Below are positions 12,550 to 24,098 of a stretch of DNA of 64,000 bases, in pieces (the stretch's first letter is position 1; each line of letters opens with the position of its first letter). A program made the position numbers and the translations under genes. The notes beneath the pieces are model-generated. The model did no database searches. It saw only the letters and a list, made by a program, of their open reading frames with translations, and was not told the origin of the DNA. The stretch comes from Turnera subulata (taxonomy: Eukaryota; Streptophyta; Magnoliopsida; Malpighiales; Passifloraceae). The stretch spans positions 3,591-67,590 of the forward strand of contig JAKUCV010000909.1 in assembly GCA_028386065.3 (NCBI GenBank), in the 5' to 3' direction.

Positions 12550-13670
12550 TTACGCTTCCTAGTTTTAGTACTAAATGCGTTTAAGGGTATTAAGTTTTAG
12601 TTGTGTTGTCATTTTGTGTCTGTAATGAAACTGAAAGTATTTCCAAGTTCCAAACTCTTATTTTTTCGACTTGGAGGAAAACGTTATTCCCATTAAACTC
12701 AATATGTTAACTTATCTTCTTTTGTATGGATTATGGATTTAATCTAGTTGCTATTTACTTTCAATGTTGTTTCTGTGAGACTGTGTGGAAAGTGGCCTTT
12801 TATTCAGTGGATGATCTTGTTGAGATGGAAAAATTAGTTATAATGTATGTCCAATCACCTCCTGGAAATGAAACAGCAGGTTTTGAATGCAATATAAAAA
12901 ATTAGCAGGTTTGAATGCAATATCTTAGCAGGTTCTGGAAATGGATGATCCTGTTGAGATGGAAAAATTAGCTATGATTTTTGTCCAAGCACCTTCTTGT
13001 TGATAGTTATTTTTATTGGCTTCAGTAGCTTTTGAATGTAATATTGAAACAGCAGCGCATTTCAAAAGAGTCTAAGTGAACTTGTTGATGACATTAAAAT
13101 TGGTTTAGGTTTGATAAGTCATGCAAATGTGCTGGGAGCAGATGCGATAGAATTTTCAAGGCACTCTGTGCCATATGATATCAAGTCACCCAGAACATCC
13201 TCTATTTTAGATCCCTCAAATGGATCTTCCATCAGTGACATCTTCAGTAAAGAAACAAACAGGCAAACTAATAAGTCTCCTTTTATTTCATCTTGTGATA
13301 CCATTATGAGTGGATTCGTAAATTCCACAATCCATCATGATTCAAGTAACATTCATCAACACATTCAAACTTTCCATTCTTGCATTTCCAGAAGTGCTGC
13401 CAATTACCAGTGGATTCCCAAATAGTACAATCCATCATGAGTCAATTAAACATTCATCATAAGATACATAACTAACTGGGTTCCACATTCCACAATTTCA
13501 AATAACACAACAACTGCAATGCATCAGTTTACGAGACTGTTAATGCTTACAACAACAACAAACAAGACTAATAACATCATGAACATGCTAACAAAAAGAA
13601 AGAATGAAGAAGATGGTGAATGCTTGCTTTTTTCATCCACGACATCTTCCTCTCCGCAAGTAATCAGTAA

Positions 13671-14062
13671 TCAGAGCTCCTTACATTGCCTCTCCAACTC
13701 TCCAACCTTGTGACTAAACTTCTCATTCTCCTCCCTCAATCTTTTATTCTCTGTGTATAGCTTCCTCTCGTTGTCTCTAAGACCAATAATCACCTCCTTT
13801 GCTTTACCCATAATCTCTTCATCCACCCATTTATAAAAGCCACACTTGTTGCATTTGTGAAATCTCATACTCAGGTGAGGGTCCATGAAGTACACCTCGA
13901 TCTAAACCGACGACAATAGCAGTAGATAGGAGGCCCCTCATAGTCCCATTCAGGCTTTTGTACCCCGCAAGACGTGATATGCTGGGCAGATTTCCTGTCA
14001 GTGGCAGTGCCACTCCCAATTCCACTGTTTGCTGAAGACGAGCAAGACCTCTGCGATGCCAT
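13671..14062 (-). pseudogene. GRF-type zinc-finger plus coiled-coil protein, frameshifted
   Basis: On the minus strand a frame starts MASQRSCSSSANSGIG at 14062 and reaches GPPIYCYCRR and CTSWT, which is the first half of a GRF-type zinc finger (CxC, then SWT). A second frame continues MRFHKCNKCGFYKWVDEE, the second half (RRFxxC, then CGFFxWxDE). A charged coiled coil with LRDNERKLYTENKRLREENEK follows, to a stop at 13671. The halves are out of frame near 13875-13895, so the copy is broken. Small GRF-finger proteins with this layout are common in plant genomes in association with transposons. Confidence 0.68.
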
Positions 14063-14236
14063 GGCTTAGCTACTTCAACAGCGGGTTCAAACAAGAACAA
14101 GCATAGTGGGTGTTTGATTTATGCAAATTGAATTTGTATTAATTTAAAGAATTAAGGGTTTGGTGTTTGAGGAATTAGGAAAGAAAGGAATTTGGAATTT
14201 TGGGAGTTCGTCTGCCTTCAACGGGTTTAGCTCGTA

Positions 14237-14531
14237 TGTTATAAAAGGAGAATGGATGTGGAATTTGGTGTTTGGATTCGAGAATAACCCGTTCTCAGCG
14301 GGAACGGGTAAAAAAAAACCACAATCCGGGTTTGGTGGGTATAGCCCGACTTGGATGGGTCCCACATGAAAGCATCAGCGAATCATTCGTTGACACATGG
14401 CACTTGTGAGGTCTGGGTACCAAAATCTCTGAATTTAACAAGGTACAATGACCAAAACCCCCCAAGAAACGAGTATAGATACCAAATTTTTATTAAGCGG
14501 GTGGTACAATGACCAAAAATGTCATTTATCC
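14237..14531. repeat. Right terminal inverted repeat of the MULE
   Basis: It is the inverted partner of 11486-11780. It ends ATGTCATTTATCC, directly followed by the ATTTAAAATG target duplication. Confidence 0.82.
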
Positions 14532-14608
14532 ATTTAAAATGTGAAAGAAATAGATCATCCTAAATATCGGAACTGCAATTGCAATTTTTATGGCTTTTAT
14601 GTGTAGTT

Positions 14609-14736
14609 ATCTACTTCCTCTTCCCATTTTTCTGGAACAATGATGTTCCTCCCCCTGTAAGACCTATGCTATTGCATGATCTTAATGAATAAAATTCTTG
14701 GGTTCTCAAAAAAAAAAAATCTACTTCCTCCTCCCA
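14609..14736 (+). mobile_element. Very short 5'-truncated LINE tail with ~18-bp target duplication
   Basis: The repeat ATCTACTTCCTCTTCCCA at 14609-14626 recurs with one change at 14719-14736. Between them lie 92 bp ending in ATGAATAAAATTCTTGGG and an A run. An A-tailed insert between long direct repeats is the mark of target-primed reverse transcription. Confidence 0.65.
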
Positions 14737-14920
14737 CCACTGCAATATTTTGTATAGATTTGTAATGTTCAACATGATTAAGGGGTAAATTTTTTTTACT
14801 CCATTCTATCTTGAAAAACTAAATGATGATGCCTTAAAAAACTAAATGGTGATAATTTAAATGTTGCTTTGAATGTGGCAGTGGGGACATCAACCAATCA
14901 AAATCTTAAAGGATTAAGAT

Positions 14921-16739
14921 GTATTAATGCTACGTTTGATCCCTGTATTGCCCTTTGATTTTGGAATTCAGCCTTGTGTTGAGATTCGATTGTTTTTCAT
15001 CCCTCTATTTACTCCGTTTTCATGTTTTCGTCCGGGTCCCCGGAATTCGGCGATTTTTGCTGATGTGGCAATTTTTTTTATGCCACATCAGCATATTGAG
15101 GCCCACTTGTCAGATCCAACCCAGAAACCTAACCCGATCCACCCTAACCCAAAAAACCCCACCCTACCTACTCAAACCCGGAGGCCAATCAACCACCTTC
15201 AACCCAAAGCCACTATTCGGGACTCATTCACCAGATTTCAGCCACCAACAACAGCCCCACTTTCGGCCACCACCACAGAAACCATCACCCATCTTGTCAA
15301 TACACATAACCCACAGAATCATCGCCATCAATATAGCAACAATGATAACCACACCCCAAAATACAACAACACCATTACCACCATTGACATCAAAAGCTCA
15401 ATCCACACCCTTAGGCAACTTGCTCATAAACGCCACCCTATTGCCCGAAAAACACCAACACAGCCACCAAGACAACTACCAATTGACAAGCTATTATGAA
15501 TTTGTCATGCAATCCACCATCAACACCGGAACTTACTACCCGGAATTCACCACCACAGTTCCGACCATCATAACTCTAAACCCATCACCAACAAAACCTA
15601 CCATCACCACCCACCAACTGACATGTCCATCAGAACCATAAAAGCTACAGCAATACCAACAGGGCACCAAAACAACCAAACCCATGGAACCCCTAAAACT
15701 AGACCTAGCAAAACGGGTACTGACACGAACCCGACACGAAATTAGCAGGTATAGGTCAGAGATTTTGAACCCGTTTAGTTAAATAGGTCGACCTGACACG
15801 ACACTAAAATTATCAGGTCAGGTCGCGGGTTGACTCGCCAATCCGACGGGTACCTGTTTATGACCCGATTATATTTAGGGTATAGATATTTAACCGATTT
15901 AATATAAGACTTATTTAATATTTAAAATCAAGTTACTAAAAATATCCAAAACTATTTTTATAAATACTTTCAAACATTATTACATTATAATTTTACAATT
16001 TATAACTTTATTTAATATATGAGAAAATCTAACTATATGCTTATTTGCTTAAAAAATAAAACCATTTTTGCAAAATAAAAAAATTTCAAATTAATTTTTA
16101 GGCTTGTTAGATTTAATAGGTAACCCACACGTCAACCCGAATCCGACACGATAATAAACGGATTGGACACAACATGACACGATTATTAAATGAGTCGAGT
16201 CGTATTGAAGAATTGGAACCCGTTTACCTGTTCAACCCGACACGAACCCGAAACGACAACACGAATTGCCAGGTCTACCTAAAATCCCAATCGACATTGT
16301 CAATTCAAATCCACCACCATGTATATGTTCAATAACCCATGTCGCGATAATTGGCATAAGAGACGAGAGAGAGAAGGAGAGAACGAGGAAAAAGGTAAAA
16401 GAGGAGTAGAGAAAAATTCTGGGGAGAGGGGGATGGGAAGAGAAGAGAAGGTCTGGCGAGGGTTGATTGGTTGTTGGCCACTGGGTTTGAGTGGTTCGGG
16501 TTGGGTTTTATGGGATTGGGTGGTCAGGTTGAGTTTTTGCGTTAGATCTAACAAGTGGGGCCATTTGCTGATGTGGTACCGAAAATGTTGCCACATCAGC
16601 TAAAATTGTCGGATTCCAGGGATCCAGACTAAAACATGTAAAACGAAGTGAATAGAGGGAAGAAAAACAATTAAATCTCAACACAAGGCTGAATTCCAAA
16701 ATTAAGGGCCAATACAAGGATCAATCGTGACATTAATCC
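14921..16739. mobile_element. Second MULE-type element with 10-bp target duplication
   Basis: The ends are inverted repeats of about 200 bp. The left begins GTATTAATG and the right, read on the minus strand, begins GGATTAATG; both continue through TTGATCC(C/T)TGTATTG and a GCTGATGTGG block. The 10-bp direct repeat GGATTAAGAT flanks the element at 14911-14920 and 16740-16749. The interior has no transposase. Long frames at 14927-15641 are proline, threonine and histidine rich low-complexity sequence and are not taken as genes. A 578-bp hAT element is inserted at 15700-16277. Confidence 0.75.
15700..16277. mobile_element. Non-autonomous hAT element (578 bp)
   Basis: The terminal inverted repeat is TAGACCT(A/G)GCAA, and the flanking 8-bp repeat is CCTAAAAC at 15692-15699 and CCTAAAAT at 16278-16285. 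Subterminal regions are rich in CGGGT and GACACGA motifs. The larger element at 27600-29148 shares the same ends and motifs, so both belong to one family. The middle is AT-rich and without coding. Confidence 0.85.
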
Positions 16740-16749
16740 GGATTAAGAT

Positions 16750-17115
16750 ATGCTCTGAGAATGGATTATACCAAATCTAGAATGAAATTGGGGAGGAGAA
16801 AGCACTGAGATTCATAGAAAAAGGATAAAGGAGGTTGGATTAAGATATGACCATCGGGAGGAGAAAGAAATTTGAAACATGTTGAAAACTTTGTCCATTC
16901 TGATGAACGAGGAACCGATCAAGTCAAGATGAGACTCCTATAAAGAATAAATCTTTCAGAAATTCAATTTTCCCAAGTTTTTCGTGCTCTACCCTAGTTT
17001 GCCTAAACCCAGGGAAAATGGGTCTGGTCTAGGAAGGCGACGGTATGGAGGTCCAACCCGGATTTGGAGACCTGGCGGAGGAGGAAATCAAGGATTTCGA
17101 CGAGTTGGGGGTGTT
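16750..17115. other. Unassigned sequence before the LTR element
   Basis: I see no gene or repeat end in these 366 bp. A purine-rich stretch reading TGGCGGAGGAGG lies near 17070-17081. Confidence 0.4.
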
Positions 17116-17909
17116 TGTACCAAACCCAAAAACATAGGCCTAAGGGTGATTGGGCTGATTATTGATTATTGTGCCCAAAGGTGACCTCTGGGACCATTAC
17201 TGATTGTTATCTCCAAAGGTGATCTGCGGGACTATTACTAATTGTTGTGCCTAAGGGTAATTGTTGTACCTAAGGGTGATTGTGGGACCATTATTGATTG
17301 TTGTACCAAGGGTGATTTGTGGACCATAGAGGTCAAAGGCCGATCTTGGTCTTGTTGGTTGTTGTGTTCAGAAGGGTGATCTTTGGGCCATAGAGATTAG
17401 GTGCATGATCTCTAGGTTGTGGAGATCAGGTGGTTTTGGTGTCTGAGAACTGTGGATGACTTGGTTCGGATTTGACGTTGCTTTATCTTGGAGGTTTTGA
17501 GTTTGAAACCAACTGATTTCCCCGGAAGTTTGAATTGCTATCTTGAGGGATTCGGTCTATCTGCAGAATTAAGTTTGAAAGTGATCTTTGTTCAAATTTT
17601 GTAATGGTCTCTGTTTGTTGATTAATAGTGCCTATAAAAGGCCACCAACTATTCTTATACCTGACCCCGACCCCTAATCCCAATCAAAAGAACAATCAAT
17701 CAAATCAAAGCTATTACTCAAATTTCTTATCTTTATTTTATTTACTACACAGTAGTGTAGTTGTAGAATTATCATGTCTTTCTAGAGTAACCTAACTTAG
17801 ACTACCAAAAAACTAAAACCCGGTTTAAGGACGCGCGACACCATCCGTTCGGTCCTTCAGCGTTCAGATCCGGTAGCAGAGGGCCACTCATTGTTCAATT
17901 TAGCGAATA
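17116..17909 (+). repeat. Left LTR of the pol-less element
   Basis: It matches 30169-30897. Near its 5' end are about four degenerate tandem units of roughly 45 bp built on GGGTGATYTGTGGGACCATTA. A TATA-like CCTATAAAAGGCC at 17631-17643 is conserved in both LTRs and is a plausible promoter. The right end, near GAATAG, is approximate. Confidence 0.75.
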
Positions 17910-19678
17910 GTTTTTGGCATGCCTTGCAGGATACATCATGTTCTCACTAACAATCCAATTCCAAATAGAGTCTATGGCCGCTATCCGTGGCCATTTTTCA
18001 CAACGTTTAAGGGAAAAAGAAGCGCTTTCCAAGCATCTACTGATTAGCCGTAGTTCCCAACAGGCACAGTTGTTGTTTGTTCAATACAACCAGGTTTGTA
18101 AATAGGAGCTATTCCTGTATGACAAGCTTGGTGAAAGAGGGATGGGTGTTCTAATAAGCAACATTCAAGCTGAAAACTTGTCTGGTGCACGATCGATGGA
18201 GTATATCTTGAACAAAATATACTCATTGGTCATTAAAAATGAAGAAGATGTACACATCGATCATGGCTATCAAGTTGAGGAGAACGAAACCTCTGTAGAA
18301 GAAGAGGAATGCCTAGTAGAGATCAAGGTAGGGCGACGTTTGAAGTGGTTAGCCCTAAAAAAGATCAAAGCGGAGGAAGACTCCTTCATAAATAAGTTTC
18401 ATGCTGATAGTGCCGGGTCTTCGGCCAAACTTATTTGATTTCTTTGAGGCCAATGAACTTTTTGACCAATTACAAGCTAATGGCCAGATTTTAATGCAGG
18501 AAAGCCACAAAGTACCTTCATAGGTCGACGTACAGGGCTCGCAAGAAGTAAAGTCCCTTGTTGAAAAAGAAGGTCCATGTTATGATGAGTACGTTGGTGA
18601 TGAATCAAAAAGTAATCAATCATTGGTCAATCTGGAGAGGCCAGCCCACCAGGGGGCAGCATAGAACCAATTCCTCATGAAGAATATTCTTCATTAGCTT
18701 TGCAAGGTGAAGGCAATGATCCACAGAGTATTGCTGATAACCAGAGCCATCAGGATATTCTCAGTAAGAAGAACCATAAAAAAATGCCTGGTGGCCAAAA
18801 CTGGAAGGCCATCGCCAGTGGTCATCTAGACACTACTAAAGTTAGAACTACCTGACCATTCTCAAGGGCCGGAACCGTAAGGCCGCACCCCATGGTCATA
18901 GTCAATAGATTCTTGGTTCTGGCTATATGCAAAAGAGGTCACTCAACACCCCCAAGCCACAGATCAAGTTCGCATGTTCTGATGCAAAGATGAAGGCAAA
19001 GGCGTTGGAAATCAACTACGAAGTCACACGATGCTCTAAATACAAAAGGTTTAATCCAAAAGTGCAATTTCGATCTGAAGTGGTCGAAAATAGGCCTCCG
19101 TCCAGAATTATCATGCCCCCAGCACCCAAGGATTTTAGGTGGGACGTAAAACAGCCAAGAAGAAAGCTACGCGAATAACAATTTCCCCACATGAGCATCT
19201 GAGGGATTTAGAGACGGGGTTTGACTGCTTGCAAGAACCTAGAAGAGGCTCATGTAGTGCATGAGGCAGGAACTAGGTGTCAGCCACCAGATATCGTTGA
19301 AGAGGATAGGAGGACCAATGGCCATGCTTAGGCCAATCCAAAGTGAAGCTACGGTCCCTAGAAGATCGATAGTTAAAAGACTAGGCACTCAATCTCAGCG
19401 ATTACCCAGGTTGAACGATCTGGGAGACCAACGAACCAAGATCGTTCATTTCCCAACCAACAGGTGCAGTCGGAGACCGAGCACCCAATCAAAAAGGAAA
19501 CCAAGTCATAGTAGGCGAGGCTTCTACCTAGATTTTGGGTCCCTAAATGTAGGCCTATAGATGGAGATGCCTCTCCAAAGAAAGTAGAAGCGGAGATTCC
19601 ACATGCCATACAGTTTGGCTCTCTCTTAGTGAAGGCATCGATTAACATGAATTTTTTTATGCCTATCTTTTTCGATTC

Positions 19679-22664
19679 TGAAACGCCCCGACCCGTATTT
19701 ACCGTACATAGTAAACACGTGCCGGAACTGTGACAACCCAACCAAAATCAAGCCCAGCATACAGTGTGTACAACAGAAACTCGGGCCCAACAGCCCAAAA
19801 TAGGAAACATCATAAATAACAAAACCGGCCCAATGGCCCAATAATATCAATAAAATGCACAGCGGAAGACTTAATAACTCACAAACACTGTATGCGACAC
19901 AGATGCAAACTATGGATCCGAGCCCTGTCCAAGGGATAACGCCGCAGCCTGTCTGGAATGCACCAAACCTGTACAACAAATAACTCATCCTACGGGATGA
20001 AAGCCCGCAGGTGAGGGGTGAGTCCGAAGTGCTCATCGACGAAGGAAAGACAATCAATATGCACACTAAAATTACTCAAGTCGAAAACAAGGAAAAACCG
20101 CCAAAATAAAAAAAATCATAAGACTCAATAAAATCCAATTTCAAATTTTATCTTTTCCGGGCTCCGTCACGGATAAGCTAGAGGTCAGACCTGGTTATCA
20201 ATACATTCCGGGTGCCAGACCCAATCTAGAGAACCTAGGGATCGACATCCCAAAAATACGAACCCAGGGATAGACATCCCAAAAATAATCACGGGATAGA
20301 CATGCTTATCACAAGTAACCCAGGTCATGGCCACCACAAAACAGTCTCAAACCATCGAGTCGTACCACTACTATCACGCGACAATTATATTATCGTCGTC
20401 AAAATCAAATCACAGGGATCAACATCCCTAACCAAAATACCGGGATAGACATCCCTATCCAAAATCAAGGATCAACATCCTTATCACAATTTATTATTAA
20501 TTCCATTATACTTAAACCAAAAAGACGCAAGGATAAACATCCAAAACCGACATGGGATAAACATCCCGACAACAATCAAGACAAGTGCAACACCAACAGA
20601 GCAATAATCATCAACACAATAACCGAGTAATACAGGCACATATTGAAGGAAATCCATCCTCAACTTGGCCGATTACTCAACTCCGGAAACAATGACCGGT
20701 CCGACGCCGGCTCCTCGGGAAACTACCCGGTATCAAACCTATACCACAAAACAATATACACATAAATGCACATAATCGGTATACTATGATGCCAATACTG
20801 CGAAATAATCCCATCCCGGTTCATATCTTTTATTATCATCTTTTATCAAAAATATTATACCGTACGTATATCCGAATATAATTTCGGTACCATACTTTTC
20901 AAAATATTTTTCATGAATATTTATATTTTTCCCAAAAGAAAATATTTACCGTAAATATATATATTTTCCAAAATAATTCCCGTTAAGCTATTTATTTCCC
21001 ATATCAAATATCCTTTCAAAAATATAATTACGATGAAGTGTTCTTTCTGAAAATTATAACTTTTACATATTTCTAACTATTCATAGGAAGATTATTACCT
21101 AACGTATTTAGTCTCCAAAGATATTTTCATAAAAATTTACTTACCATATCATTATTGAAATAACCATAACATATTTATCTTAATTTTCCAAAAATAGTCA
21201 TATCCCGTATATATATTACCATTTATATCCATAGTGTATATATTAAAGCTATTTACAACATAATAATTTTCTTATATATAAGATATATAAACCATATCAC
21301 AATTACCTTAATTTTTCAAAAATAATGATATGTCAAAGTATTTATAATCATGTATATATATATCCAGAATTATATTTTACATATATTTTTTTACTATTAT
21401 TATTTATTATTATTATTATTTTAATTTCCGAACTGGGTCAAGTAGTGCAAGCCCAGCCCAGTGCTTAGTCTCATATAACCCAAGTGCATCCATGACAGAA
21501 CACAAGCCCACTAGTCTAAGCCCGATAGCCACAGCCCACTCAAATAACCAAACTAACCCATGAACCCATCAGCCCATATACCAAATACCCAAGCCCAAAA
21601 ATAATTCAACCCAAACCCAAAATACCCCTAGAGAATTCGGGCCAACCCGTCACAAACGGATCGACCCGCGCGCTTATAACACTCTGCCACTGCTCACATT
21701 TGTGGCCTAACGGCGGACGGTGCAACGGAAAGAGGCGGGCGACGAGGCGGCTGAACTCGCGGGCGGTGGCGCAGCTGAAGGGGAAGCATCGATGGTGGCC
21801 TCCTGTTCGTGGCCGGCGGCTGCACCACGAAGGGCGACGACGAGAGCGAGCGGCGCGGGACAGAGGCGACTACAGGGACGACGACGTGAGGTAACAATCG
21901 GCAAGGCGACGAGGAACGAACGATGGCGGCTGATGACGGTGAGTCATGGTGAGCTCGGGCGGCTGTGAGTCTTCGTCACGACGGCGTGACTTGCAGCGGC
22001 GAGGTGTAGGGGAGGGGGAAGGAAAGGTGACGACTTCAGGTAGTGGTGGTGGTCTACGCCTGTGAAGAGGAAGGGGGAATAGTGGCAGTCGGCCGGTGAG
22101 CGTGAGGCAGCAGCAGGTGGTTGGTGTCGTGTTTTGTTGTGTGGGTGAAGGTGGTTTACGGGTCTCGGGGAAAAAGAAAGAAAGAAGAGGAAGGAGAGGA
22201 AAAAGAATAAAAGGAAAAACAAGGAAGAAGAAGACATGGAGAGTCACGGGTGAGGAGGCAGGAAGGGAAGGTGGGGCAGCAGCGGTCGGTCACGGGCGGG
22301 AGGAGGAAGACGACGGGAAAGAGGAGAAAAGAGAGAAAAAGAGAGAAGAGAAAAAGACGAAAAGAAAAGAAGAAAAGGGGAGAGGACAGGGGCATAACCG
22401 TAATTTTCTGTCCCAAGTCCAAAAATATGACTTGGGCTCGAAAAATCTGATTAATTCTCCTGAGCATTGCCCAACTCACGGAATTGAAAATCGAGGCTTG
22501 GTTTGTCGTGTAGAAATCTCGGAAGTTCCGAGTAACTCTCAGTATCGAAAAACGACGCTCGATTTGCCTTGAATTAATTACCCAAGATTAATTCAACAGT
22601 AATTCACGGTAAAAAGACTTTTACAGTCCGGTAAAAATCCAAAAATTTTACCCCGGCTGTTACA
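19679..22664 (-). repeat. 3' LTR of the Tekay-like element (left copy)
   Basis: It is 2986 bp, closely similar to 25035-29570 without the hAT insert (2979 bp). It includes a hairpin array (20238-20567), an AT-rich middle (20820-21420), a GGCC/CCCA-rich part, and a GC-rich then purine-rich part (21700-22390) that yields spurious frames. At 22244-22251 it retains GTCACGGG once: the unoccupied version of the hAT insertion site. Confidence 0.85.
20238..20567. repeat. Array of short hairpins with NRAC loops in the left LTR
   Basis: At least seven units have the form stem, four-base loop, stem. Examples are GGGAT-CGAC-ATCCC (20238), GGGAT-AGAC-ATCCC (20267 and 20442), AGGGAT-CAAC-ATCCCT (20414), AAGGAT-CAAC-ATCCTT (20467), GGAT-AAAC-ATCC (20531) and GGGAT-AAAC-ATCCC (20554). 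The loop keeps the pattern N(A/G)AC while stems vary on both sides together. Confidence 0.85.
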
Positions 22665-22677
22665 GTCTACCCACCTT
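22665..22677 (-). other. Polypurine tract of the Tekay-like element
   Basis: On the minus strand AAGGTGGGTAGAC directly precedes the LTR start TGTAACAGCC. It is preceded by a T run and GGGGACAAAATT, a pattern I associate with chromovirus 3' ends. Confidence 0.7.
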
Positions 22678-22806
22678 AAAAAAATTTTGTCCCCGAAATT
22701 CCGTCTTATCCGTGGGTCCTACCACGATAAGCTTCTGGCACACTCTGCCAGGTGTCCAACCTCAACCCGAGATACCGCTTATACCCTTAAGCTACATCTC
22801 GTCCTC

Positions 22807-22812
22807 TATAAG
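22807..22812 (+). promoter_or_regulatory. TATA-like box before the 125-residue antisense ORF
   Basis: CTCTATAAGAACC lies 36 bases before the ATG at 22849. It is similar to the CTATAAGAAGG that precedes the passenger ORF at 43947. Confidence 0.5.
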
Positions 22813-22848
22813 AACCAAACCTCATGACTGGCATACTCACACACAGTC

Positions 22849-23226
22849 ATGGACTCTCCACTGAGATCAAGAACTACCTCAGACTCCGAGAACAACAGCT
22901 ACATCAGTGGCACTGCCTTCCCGACAAGCTTCGATGAAGAACCTCCCAAGAAGCGGTTCAAAACCAACATCATCGGCCTGAAGGAACACATGGTCGTCTC
23001 CCTAAAATGGCGAAAGAAGCGTGCCAACAAGAAGGCTGATGATCGAAAGGGCAAGGCGACTGCTGAAAGCAGCACTTCGCAGCAGACACTGACGCAACTG
23101 AACGTCTCACTGAAGAAGATCAGCTCGACGGTATTGCAGATCGAACTGGCGTGCATGGAACTCTTTCCTCACGTCAAAAATGTACAACAACTTGTAAAAG
23201 ATCTAGAGAAGCAAGTAACTCCATAG
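22849..23226 (+). CDS. Unknown 125-residue basic coiled-coil protein, antisense in the Tekay-like element
   Basis: An open frame of 125 codons starts ATGGACTCTCC and is followed by AATAAATAAAATAAG at 23258-23272, a plausible poly(A) signal region. The N-terminal half is S/T rich with a basic patch, PPKKRFK, that could be a nuclear signal, and a second patch, WRKKRANKKADDRKGK. The C-terminal third (LTQLNVSLKKISSTVLQIEL to VKDLEKQV) looks like an amphipathic coiled coil. I recognise no family. It runs opposite to the retroelement, so it is not gag, and a TATA-like box lies close upstream. It could be a passenger gene or a chance frame; the intact length and ordered signals favour the former. 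Confidence 0.5.
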   Translation: MDSPLRSRTTSDSENNSYISGTAFPTSFDEEPPKKRFKTNIIGLKEHMVVSLKWRKKRANKKADDRKGKATAESSTSQQTLTQLNVSLKKISSTVLQIELACMELFPHVKNVQQLVKDLEKQVTP

Positions 23227-23975
23227 AGTACTTCTTCTCCTGTTGTAAAACCTTATGAATAAATAAAATAAGTTTTCTTTTTTAAATAAAAAACTCTTGT
23301 TAAATTGTGAAAACTCATGCTATTAGAAAAATAAAAACATCACAAAGCAAAACAAAAATCAACAATAAGAATATAAAATCAAATATAGATAAATTTAAAA
23401 TTAAATCTCGTTTAACCAAAACCAAATCATAAATAAGTTAAAACAACAACATATTTTCATGATCGATTCTCGTATCGGACGTGATCATCCTCGAACCCAA
23501 GAAACGTGACACGTACAGCTAACGGTGACGTCGGTTTCCCTTGTGAAAAAGACGTCCATTAACTCGCACGGTGACGATCACGAGAGCGTCCTGTGTCCCT
23601 CGAAAGAAACGCTATCCACTTGTTCACAAATTCTGCATGAGCCAAAAACGTCTGTCAAGCCTCGTATCTCTCCACGATGTCCGAACAGGTGTAAGCTTGT
23701 CGCACATGCGCTCTACACGAGGTGTGGTCCCATCAGTCTAGCCTCAACGGTCACGGATGCATGTGATAAAAGATGCAAAAAAATATAGGAAAGCCATAAA
23801 AAGAAAGGACAAGGTAGCCAGAGCGAAAGAAAATCATGGGATGGAAAAAGGCTGAAAAACTCTGGCATTGTAGCCCGAAAAACGTATAAAGTAACCAATC
23901 AATAAATGAAGCAACGGAAAAATTTCAAAAAGCAATCTTGAAAATCGAAAACAGTAGTCACGCTCCCCATTCGAG

Positions 23976-23983
23976 TATAAAAG
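23976..23983 (+). promoter_or_regulatory. TATA box before passenger ORF copy A
   Basis: GAGTATAAAAGACGG lies about 115 bases before the ATG at 24099. Upstream, at 23520-23580, are two TGACG motifs of the kind bound by plant bZIP TGA factors. Together they look like a Pol II promoter pointing against the retroelement. Confidence 0.55.
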
Positions 23984-24098
23984 ACGGAGCGGTGAGATGT
24001 AAATCATCAAAAGCATTTAAAAGCAACAAAACATCCAGGCAACAAAAACCACAAAACTCTGGAAAAAAAAAACAAAACACCAGCACGTCCAAAACAAC

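Larger units (their letters stand above)
11486..14531. mobile_element. MULE-type DNA transposon with ~295-bp terminal inverted repeats
   Basis: Inverted repeats at 11486-11780 and 14237-14531 begin GG(G/A)TAA(T/A)TGACATTTTTGGTCA and match over nearly 300 bp with scattered differences. They are flanked by perfect 10-bp direct repeats, ATTTAAAATG, at 11476-11485 and 14532-14541. Long TIRs and a 9 to 10-bp duplication point to the Mutator superfamily. The 2.5-kb interior has no transposase core that I can recognise. It holds a spliced gene tail (12182-12549, +) and a GRF zinc-finger pseudogene (13671-14062, -), so the element is a non-autonomous or decayed one, possibly a gene-capturing Pack-MULE. 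Confidence 0.82.

Noticed and set aside
14927..15641. Frames of 190 and 228 codons
   Set aside because: They start inside the MULE inverted repeat, and the proteins are low-complexity P/T/H/N sequence in two overlapping phases.
20238..20567. Regularly spaced short palindromes suggesting a CRISPR array
   Set aside because: Spacing is irregular, units vary, the host is a plant, and the array lies within an LTR.
21694..22572. Several frames of 65-160 codons on both strands in the left Tekay-like LTR
   Set aside because: GC-rich then purine-rich composition gives chance frames, and the second LTR shifts or breaks them.
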